DNA of 5,683 bases from Bacteroidales bacterium (GTDB lineage Bacteria > Bacteroidota > Bacteroidia > Bacteroidales > F082). Below are positions 1-4,151 of the stretch, one piece after another; within the stretch, counting starts at the first letter, position 1, and each line of letters opens with the position of its first letter. The notes under the pieces were generated by a model. The model made no database searches. It was given only the letters and a program-made list of their open reading frames with translations, and was not told the DNA's origin. The DNA lies in the NCBI GenBank assembly GCA_029933565.1, contig JAOZNY010000049.1, positions 1-5,683 of the forward strand, given 5' to 3'. A program made the translations under genes and the position numbers.

Positions 1-116
1 AGGTCCTGGTATTTTGGTTCTAAGGTTTCGTCAATTTCTTCTTCATCCGATTGATAATCGAAGTTTGTATTTGTGGAATAAACCACACCTGTATATTTCT
101 GTTTCTTTTTCGACAT
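1..116 (-). CDS. SUI1/YciH-family translation initiation factor, N-terminal part (runs off the left edge)
   Basis: Only the first 38 codons and two bases are present, starting at the ATG whose complement lies at 114-116. The peptide begins MSKKKQKYTGVVYSTN and continues with an acidic stretch (SDEEEIDE). From family knowledge, a lysine-rich start followed by G-V-V-Y-S-T-N and then an acidic linker is typical of the Bacteroidota SUI1-domain factor (YciH/eIF1-like). In that family the SUI1 fold itself lies further downstream, here outside the window. Such proteins are thought to act at the small ribosomal subunit in start-codon selection; their bacterial role is poorly defined. The gene starts 4 bp after the stop of the upstream lipid kinase gene, so the two are almost certainly co-transcribed and perhaps translationally coupled. 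The identification rests on the N-terminal signature alone because no SUI1 core residues are visible. Confidence 0.72.
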   Translation of the reverse strand, partial: MSKKKQKYTGVVYSTNTNFDYQSDEEEIDETLEPKYQD

Positions 117-120
117 TTTA

Positions 121-1014
121 TTATGGTATTATTATGTTCAACGAAAGTGGCTTGACCTGAATATTAAGTTCTTTGCCAAGTTTAATTGCTTCTCCATCAA
201 CATTTGCTACAAAATTTTTTGTTTGTTGAATTTTTAGGCTCGATGCCGGAATTATCTCAACATGAGGCGAAAGGTTGATTTTCCTTAAAAGCAAAAGATT
301 TGCAATAAGCGGAATTTCAACAAGAAAAGGTTTTTTAACAATACAGATATCAAGTTTACCATCGTTTAGTTTGGCATTTGGTGCTATTGAAGTATTAAAC
401 CCAAACTGGTTTGAGTTTGCAAAACTTATAAAAAATGCTTTAGTTTCAATAGTCTTTCCAGAGTCGAAATTCAAAATGTATTTTTTGGGTTTGTATTCAT
501 GGTAATTTTCTGCAATTATCTTAAAATAAGTAAGAAATCCGCGCCTTTTGCTTCCTGCAAACAACTTGGCCACATGCGCATCAAAGCCAAGTCCGGCTAT
601 GCTAATAAAAGGTAAATCGTTGATGGTGGCAGTATCAATTTTTGTGGTGTTGGTTGTGTTAATAAGGTCAATTGCTTTGCTAGCCAACCTTGGAATACCC
701 AAATGCCTTGCAAGGCCGTTTCCTGAACCACGTGGAATAATACCCAGAATGCTATTGCTTCCAATCATTTGTGATGCAACTTCGTTAATAGTCCCGTCGC
801 CACCTACTGCAACAATTATATCAGTTTTTTCTTCAACTAATTGTTTGCTTATTTTTGATGCATGACCGGCATATTCGGTTAGTTGAATTTTAAAATCAAA
901 CTTATTTTTGTCAATCCCATTATTAATTATTGAAGATAGATTTGTTCCCCTGCGTCCTCCTGAAATGGGGTTTACAATGAATACTATTTTCTTTTTATTT
1001 ATTGTGGAGATCAT
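121..1014 (-). CDS. YegS/BmrU-like diacylglycerol kinase family lipid kinase
   Basis: This is a complete 297-residue soluble kinase of the DAGK catalytic family, close to the usual length of about 290-310. Visible motifs in order are NPISGG at 15-20, the TEYAGHA segment at 46-52, the nucleotide-binding GGDGTINEV at 71-79, PRGSGNGLAR at 94-103, the AGLGFDA segment in the middle, and VDGEAI near the C-terminus. Together these define the family that transfers the ATP gamma-phosphate to a lipid hydroxyl such as diacylglycerol or a related lipid. The true substrate cannot be read from sequence; Bacteroidota make sphingolipids, so a sphingoid substrate is possible but is inference. It probably acts at the inner face of the cytoplasmic membrane without a transmembrane segment. 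The ATG start sits only 8 bp from the outer arm of the 1023-1171 inverted repeat. The SUI1-like gene follows after 4 bp. No truncation or frameshift is visible. Confidence 0.93.
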   Translation of the reverse strand: MISTINKKKIVFIVNPISGGRRGTNLSSIINNGIDKNKFDFKIQLTEYAGHASKISKQLVEEKTDIIVAVGGDGTINEVASQMIGSNSILGIIPRGSGNGLARHLGIPRLASKAIDLINTTNTTKIDTATINDLPFISIAGLGFDAHVAKLFAGSKRRGFLTYFKIIAENYHEYKPKKYILNFDSGKTIETKAFFISFANSNQFGFNTSIAPNAKLNDGKLDICIVKKPFLVEIPLIANLLLLRKINLSPHVEIIPASSLKIQQTKNFVANVDGEAIKLGKELNIQVKPLSLNIIIP

Positions 1015-1022
1015 TTGATGTA

Positions 1023-1171
1023 TTTGTTAAAAGTTAAAGTCGTTTTGGGTAAAAACTGTAAACAATGATTTCCTATTAGTCCCATCTTGAGAGGGGAATG
1101 AGGGGTGTGTTATAAATAACCTAATCATTTTTACAGTTTTTTTTGACTAATTAAAATTAACTTTTAACAAA
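1023..1171. repeat. Nested imperfect inverted repeat (MITE/REP-like element) filling the intergenic region
   Basis: The outer arms are perfect 15-mers: TTTGTTAAAAGTTAA at 1023-1037 and its reverse complement at 1157-1171. Inside them a second pair matches over about 19 of 20 positions with one indel: AAAAACTGTAAACAATGATT at 1051-1070 against the complement of 1123-1141. The roughly 52-bp centre holds two small palindromes. At 1080-1097, TCCCATCT-TG-AGAGGGGA pairs except for one A/G mismatch; at 1109-1120, GTTAT-AA-ATAAC pairs fully. The centre also carries a G-rich stretch, GAGGGGAATGAGGGG (1091-1105). No protein is encoded. From memory, similar TCTTGAGAGGGG and GGGGTGTGT strings recur between genes in Bacteroidota genomes, so this may be a dispersed non-autonomous element; that needs a genome search. 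Read as RNA it could also form a long hairpin between the lipoprotein and kinase genes. Confidence 0.75.
1029..1036 (-). promoter_or_regulatory. Candidate -7 element for the lipid kinase operon, inside the repeat arm
   Basis: On the minus strand the octamer TAACTTTT matches the Bacteroidota -7 consensus TAnnTTTG at 7 of 8 positions. It lies 14 bp before the kinase ATG, which would give a very short leader. No TTTG-type -33 element is present at the usual 19-21 bp spacing; a TTG lies further away. Because the octamer is part of a perfect inverted-repeat arm, the match may simply be the AT-rich arm sequence. Confidence 0.22.
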
Positions 1172-1195
1172 ACGATATTTCTTTTGCCGGAATCC

Positions 1196-1537
1196 TTATT
1201 TTGAAATTAGTACGTTTACCGATCGTATTTTCTCGTCAGCCCTATTTCCGGCTTCATCGCTGGCATTGTATTTAAGTTGGTAAGTTCCTTCCAAGTCAAT
1301 ATTTACATTTCCGGAGGTCTCCAATCTAAACGAAATTTCAATGGTGTCGTTGGTTTCGGTTACATCATAAACTTTTGCTCCCGGATCAACAAACTCTGTT
1401 CCTAGCGGCCAGTTCATAAAAGGGTTACCATTTAACACAATGAAAGGTTTGTTTTTATCGTTACTTTCATTCTTGTTACAAGATATTTGAAGTCCAAATA
1501 AGAACAGCAAAATTGCTAATGTTGTTAATGTTTTCAA
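1196..1537 (-). CDS. Small exported lipoprotein with a DUF5011-like Ig-fold domain, non-ATG start
   Basis: The protein has 113 residues if translation starts at the TTG complementary to 1535-1537. That gives a compact lipoprotein signal: Lys at 2, a hydrophobic run LTTLAILLFLFGL, then LQIS before Cys20, with CNKNESND after the predicted signal peptidase II site. Residues about 31-111 resemble the DUF5011/HYR-like bacterial Ig-like fold: PLGTEFVDPGA near the start and the typical end GTYQLKYNASDEAGN. Family proteins are lipid-anchored in the envelope, often as surface modules; no enzymatic residues are seen and I cannot assign a specific role. The frame has no ATG between the upstream stop (1622-1624) and codon 41 of this model. 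A longer TTG start at 1567 is possible, but it lies within or upstream of the candidate -7 element and makes an unusually long n-region. The gene diverges from the M23 peptidase gene and precedes the lipid kinase gene by 181 bp. Confidence 0.78.
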   Translation of the reverse strand: MKTLTTLAILLFLFGLQISCNKNESNDKNKPFIVLNGNPFMNWPLGTEFVDPGAKVYDVTETNDTIEISFRLETSGNVNIDLEGTYQLKYNASDEAGNRADEKIRSVNVLISK

Positions 1538-1555
1538 TTCAAAATAATTTGTTGA

Positions 1556-1563
1556 CAAAATTA
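1556..1563 (-). promoter_or_regulatory. Candidate -7 promoter element for the lipoprotein gene
   Basis: On the minus strand the octamer TAATTTTG matches TAnnTTTG exactly. A weak TTG (complement of 1585-1587) lies 21 bp upstream, in the position of the -33 element. Transcription would start near 1550, leaving a leader of about 12 nt before the TTG at 1537 and excluding the TTG at 1567 as a start. The surroundings are AT-rich, so chance matches are likely. Confidence 0.38.
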
Positions 1564-1596
1564 TCAAATCATAATTAACAAAGGCAACTAAACGTA

Positions 1597-1604
1597 TAAT
1601 TTTG
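1597..1604 (+). promoter_or_regulatory. Candidate -7 promoter element for the M23 peptidase gene
   Basis: The plus-strand octamer TAATTTTG is an exact match to TAnnTTTG. The predicted transcription start is near 1610, giving an A/T-rich leader of roughly 35 nt before the ATG at 1646. No clear TTTG is seen at the -33 position. With the opposite-facing element at 1556-1563, it suggests two divergent promoters about 35 bp apart. Confidence 0.38.
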
Positions 1605-1645
1605 TTGCTTAAATTACGTTTTTAACATTAATTATTATTGGCTTG

Positions 1646-3358
1646 ATGAGACTAATTTCCTTTTTATTTGCTTTTGCTCTAACTCTTAACGCATATTCAC
1701 AGTCTTATCCAAAGGATTACTTTAGACCACCACTAGATATTCCGCTTTACCTGAGTGGTACATTTGGTGAGTTACGATCAAATCATTTTCATTCAGGAAT
1801 TGATATAAAAACCCAGGGAGTACAAGGCAAAAAGGTTTATGCGATAGCTGATGGCTATGTTTCCAGAATAAAAATTTCGGAAGGCAGTTATGGCAAGGCT
1901 CTTTACATCACACATCCAAATGGTTATGTCTCAGTTTATGGCCATCTTCAAAAGTTTAACGATACACTGCAAAAATTCGTAATAGAATTGCAATACAAAA
2001 AGGAAAGTTTTGTGGTTGAGTCGTTTCCCCATAAGGAGAGGTTTAAAGTAAAAAAAGGCGATGTTATTGCCCTTTCGGGAAATACCGGTGGTTCATTGGG
2101 GCCTCATTTGCATTTTGAAATTAGGGAGGAGGCCAGCCAGTATCCAATAAACCCACTCCTGTTTGAAAGCATTAAGGTTAAGGATTTTACGCGTCCGCAA
2201 ATTTCGGGTTTTGCAATTTATCCGGTGGATGAATATTCAACAATAAATGGAAAAAATGATACAGTATTTTATGTTGTGGAAGGCTGGGGTCCTGATTGCA
2301 GATTGAAAGATAAACCTGAAATTATTGTAAACGGGAAAGTAAACTTTGGAATTAGAACTTATGATCTGATGAATGAGATTAGTAATAAAAATGGGGTTTA
2401 TGAAATTTCAATGTTTAAGGATTCAGCACAAGTATTTGGCTTGGTAATGAATAAATTGTCGTTTTCAACTTCACGCTATATCAATAGTTTGATTGACTAC
2501 AGACATTATAAAGAAGAAGCCTCCAGATTTATTAGAACACGCATTGATACTAATAACAGGCTGTTTATTTATAAGAATGTTGAGGCTAATGGTATTTACG
2601 AATTTAACGACACCTTAGTACACCCTATGGAGTTTGTTGTTACCGATGCTTATGGTAATGTGTCGAATTTGAAATTTGTTTTAAAGTCGACTGATTCTGT
2701 TGTTTTTCATCAGCAAAAAGCAGCAAAAAGCAGCAGACATTTCAATTATTCGCAGAAGAACAAATTGGAAGAGGATGGTATTAAAGTAAGTTTTCCTGCC
2801 AATTCATTTTACAGTTCTTTTGATTTTGTATTTGATGTGAATATTGGTAGTGAAGATAATATTTCAAAAGTTTTTAAATTGCATGATCAATTTGTTCCGG
2901 TGCAGAAATCTTTTACAGTGGCCATAAAACCTGATAGTGGTTTTAGTAACATATCTTCAAAAATATTTGTGGCCTACAGTCCTGACGATGATGAGTATTG
3001 GTATGCAGGTGCTAAAAAAAGTGGTGATTACATTTCAGCCAAAACAAAATTATTGGGCTATTATACTTTGCTGGCAGATACTATTGCACCGGAGATAAAA
3101 CCCATAAACATTAAGGATGGTAAGAGTATAGCAAAGCAGAAAACAATAAAAGTGAAAATAAGTGAAAAGCAAACCGCCATTTCATCCTACAATGCCTATT
3201 TAAACGATGAATGGATATTAATGGAATACGATACTAAAAAGGAACTTCTAGTTTATAATTACGATAATTACCTAAAAAAAGGCAAGAATATTTTTCGTTT
3301 AGTAGTAACTGATGTTATGAAAAATAAAAGTGAATATTCAACTACAATATTTTATTGA
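1646..3358 (+). CDS. Secreted M23-family (LytM/peptidoglycan endopeptidase-like) zinc metallopeptidase
   Basis: This 570-residue protein begins at the ATG at 1646; the TTG just before it is in frame but unnecessary. Residues 1-18 form a signal peptide (hydrophobic LISFLFAFALTL, then AYSQ). The M23 catalytic domain spans about 33-170. Zinc ligands are visible in HSGID (His49, Asp53) and GPHLHFE (His156, with His154 as the other catalytic histidine); YGHL contributes His100. Residues about 102-134 form an insertion between YGHL and KKGD, which I recall as usual in Bacteroidota members of this family. The remaining 400 residues are beta-rich and lack recognisable catalytic motifs; the end, from about 480, resembles an Ig-like module (DTIAPEIKP onwards). 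M23 enzymes cut peptide cross-links in peptidoglycan, acting in the periplasm or at the surface. All expected metal ligands are present, so it is probably active rather than a LytM-degenerate regulator. It diverges from the lipoprotein gene and converges on the gene at 3432-3941. Confidence 0.93.
   Translation: MRLISFLFAFALTLNAYSQSYPKDYFRPPLDIPLYLSGTFGELRSNHFHSGIDIKTQGVQGKKVYAIADGYVSRIKISEGSYGKALYITHPNGYVSVYGHLQKFNDTLQKFVIELQYKKESFVVESFPHKERFKVKKGDVIALSGNTGGSLGPHLHFEIREEASQYPINPLLFESIKVKDFTRPQISGFAIYPVDEYSTINGKNDTVFYVVEGWGPDCRLKDKPEIIVNGKVNFGIRTYDLMNEISNKNGVYEISMFKDSAQVFGLVMNKLSFSTSRYINSLIDYRHYKEEASRFIRTRIDTNNRLFIYKNVEANGIYEFNDTLVHPMEFVVTDAYGNVSNLKFVLKSTDSVVFHQQKAAKSSRHFNYSQKNKLEEDGIKVSFPANSFYSSFDFVFDVNIGSEDNISKVFKLHDQFVPVQKSFTVAIKPDSGFSNISSKIFVAYSPDDDEYWYAGAKKSGDYISAKTKLLGYYTLLADTIAPEIKPINIKDGKSIAKQKTIKVKISEKQTAISSYNAYLNDEWILMEYDTKKELLVYNYDNYLKKGKNIFRLVVTDVMKNKSEYSTTIFY
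2711..2735 (+). repeat. Short 10-bp direct tandem repeat inside the M23 gene
   Basis: The unit CAGCAAAAAG occurs twice in tandem (2711-2720, 2721-2730) and is followed by the half copy CAGCA. It encodes the polar linker QQKAAKSS in the beta-rich C-terminal part of the peptidase. The unit length is not a multiple of three, so gain or loss of one copy would shift the frame. Confidence 0.7.
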
Positions 3359-3378
3359 TGTAAACCTCAATCCGTTTA

Positions 3379-3403
3379 TCCGCCGGAGCGTAGCAAAGGT
3401 GGG
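3379..3403. repeat. Small hairpin in the convergent gap, possible dispersed repeat or weak terminator
   Basis: The sequence TCCGCC at 3379-3384 can pair with GGTGG(G) at 3398-3403 (one G-T pair), and GC-rich inner bases GGAGC/GTAGC lie between. It is much more GC-rich than its surroundings and sits between two convergent genes. There is no T-tract on either side, so intrinsic termination is doubtful. From memory, related TCCGCCGAAGC...GCGAAGGCGGA palindromes are common between genes in Bacteroidota; this copy would be degenerate. Confidence 0.45.
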
Positions 3404-3424
3404 CAACCAGTAACCAGCAACCAG
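3404..3424 (+). repeat. Three-copy heptamer tandem repeat (xAACCAG)
   Basis: Three AACCAG hexamers at 3405-3410, 3412-3417 and 3419-3424 are spaced by single variable bases (C, T, C), giving a perfect period of seven. The array follows the hairpin at 3379-3403 with no gap and ends 7 bp before the stop codon of the convergent hypothetical gene. It lies outside both genes. Confidence 0.8.
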
Positions 3425-3431
3425 AACTCCT

Positions 3432-3941
3432 CTAAAGCCTAAACCAACTCTCGGTCATCCTTTCAGATCTTCTGTCACAGGGGTCTTTTATTTTGTTGAG
3501 CATAAGTTCATCACCTTCAAAACTATAATTATAATGCCCTTCCTTACCAATGCATGTTTTTGTACCAGTTGTGTTTGAGAATGTTACAATAGTATTTTCT
3601 ACAGCAATACTTCCTTTTACATTTCCGCTAGCGTCAACCGATGGAAGTTCAATAGAAAATGTTGTTCCTGAAATGGTGAGCATTGCCCCATCGTAATTAC
3701 TTACCCAAGTACCCTCAATTGCTGTTTTTATTGTGCCTTGCTCTTCTGTTTTTTGCGTATTATCATCAGTTTGTATAATCTTTGTTACAGTTTCAATTGC
3801 ATCAATTTGTTTGTCATCATTATCTAAAATATAATAGGCTGTAACTATCGATAATATTGCCAAAATTGCAACAATAGCAATAAGCATTAGCATTGAATTA
3901 TTAGCCAAAGGTTTTTTTCTGCTTTTTCGTTTTTTAGCCAT
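3432..3941 (-). CDS. Membrane-anchored hypothetical protein with a small C-terminal beta domain
   Basis: The protein has 169 residues. A strongly basic cytoplasmic start (MAKKRKSRKK) is followed by one transmembrane helix at about 17-39 and then an acidic, Thr/Gln-rich linker (40-74). By the positive-inside rule the C-terminal domain (75-169) faces the periplasm. That domain starts with EGTWVSNYDGAMLTISG and ends with DPCDRRSERMTESWFRL. Its G-T-W opening, alternating strands and W-F-R-L ending suggest a small lipocalin-like or META-like beta barrel, but I do not recognise a named family. Cys130 and Cys155 are the only cysteines and could form a disulfide. The ATG at 3941 is the natural start because it directly precedes the basic n-region. 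A 7-of-8 match to TAnnTTTG (TATTTTCG, complement of 3956-3963) lies 14 bp upstream. The gene diverges from guaA; nothing suggests a functional link. Confidence 0.82.
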   Translation of the reverse strand: MAKKRKSRKKPLANNSMLMLIAIVAILAILSIVTAYYILDNDDKQIDAIETVTKIIQTDDNTQKTEEQGTIKTAIEGTWVSNYDGAMLTISGTTFSIELPSVDASGNVKGSIAVENTIVTFSNTTGTKTCIGKEGHYNYSFEGDELMLNKIKDPCDRRSERMTESWFRL

Positions 3942-3955
3942 AAGTATGTTTTTTG

Positions 3956-3963
3956 CGAAAATA
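3956..3963 (-). promoter_or_regulatory. Candidate -7 element for the membrane-anchored hypothetical gene
   Basis: The minus-strand octamer TATTTTCG matches TAnnTTTG at 7 of 8 positions and lies 14 bp before the ATG at 3941. No -33 TTTG is visible at 19-21 bp spacing, so support is weak. Confidence 0.28.
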
Positions 3964-4030
3964 GTGAAAAAATGTTGCCTCTGTGGATTCTATTGCTGCT
4001 GTTGCTGCTATTTGTTGATATCCTTTGTTA

Positions 4031-4129
4031 CAAGCCACAGTTTCGATAGCAGCCACAGATGCCATAGTCGCCATAGCAGCAATAGTATCCATAGTTGCCC
4101 CAGAAGCCATAATTCCCGCAGCAATAGAA
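4031..4129. repeat. Degenerate 9-bp minisatellite between the hypothetical gene and guaA
   Basis: From 4031 the sequence divides into about ten consecutive nonamers with an approximate consensus GnnGCCATA: caagccaca, gtttcgata, gcagccaca, gatgccata, gtcgccata, gcagcaata, gtatccata, gttgcccca, gaagccata, attcccgca, then a partial gcaatagaa. The period is exact with no indels, although the units differ at several positions. Because nine is a multiple of three, several frames stay open. A nearby segment at 3990-4011 (CTATTGCTGCT and TTGCTGCTAT) is complementary to the units at 4073-4085, so a hairpin across the array is possible. No protein is confidently encoded. The array ends about 10 bp before the guaA -7 element. 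Confidence 0.7.
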
Positions 4130-4139
4130 ACATTTTTTC

Positions 4140-4147
4140 TATCTTTG
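4140..4147 (+). promoter_or_regulatory. guaA promoter, -7 element
   Basis: TATCTTTG is an exact match to the Bacteroidota TAnnTTTG element and lies just 4 bp before the guaA ATG at 4152. Transcription normally begins a few bases after this element, so the mRNA would start at or within a few bases of the start codon. The -33 region (about 4115-4121) has no clear TTTG. The placement leaves no room for a leader or a purine riboswitch. Confidence 0.55.
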
Positions 4148-4151
4148 CCTC

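Noticed and set aside
275..865. Two plus-strand open frames (275-505 and 548-865)
   Set aside because: They lie antisense within the lipid kinase gene, whose motifs are unambiguous; their translations show no recognisable domain.
1023..1171. Complete insertion sequence
   Set aside because: At 149 bp with no open frame it cannot encode a transposase; only a non-autonomous element is possible.
1570..1572. Minus-strand ATG upstream of the lipoprotein gene as its start
   Set aside because: It is out of frame with the lipoprotein and reads ATG ATT TGA, stopping after two codons.
1643..1645. TTG as the start of the M23 peptidase
   Set aside because: An ATG follows immediately in frame at 1646 and begins a normal signal peptide (MRLISF).
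4031..4129. Possible CRISPR array
   Set aside because: Units are 9 bp, contiguous and degenerate, with no spacers; no cas gene is present.
3942..4151. Purine or guanine riboswitch upstream of guaA
   Set aside because: No aptamer-like conserved core is visible, and the best promoter element lies 4 bp before the start codon, leaving no leader.
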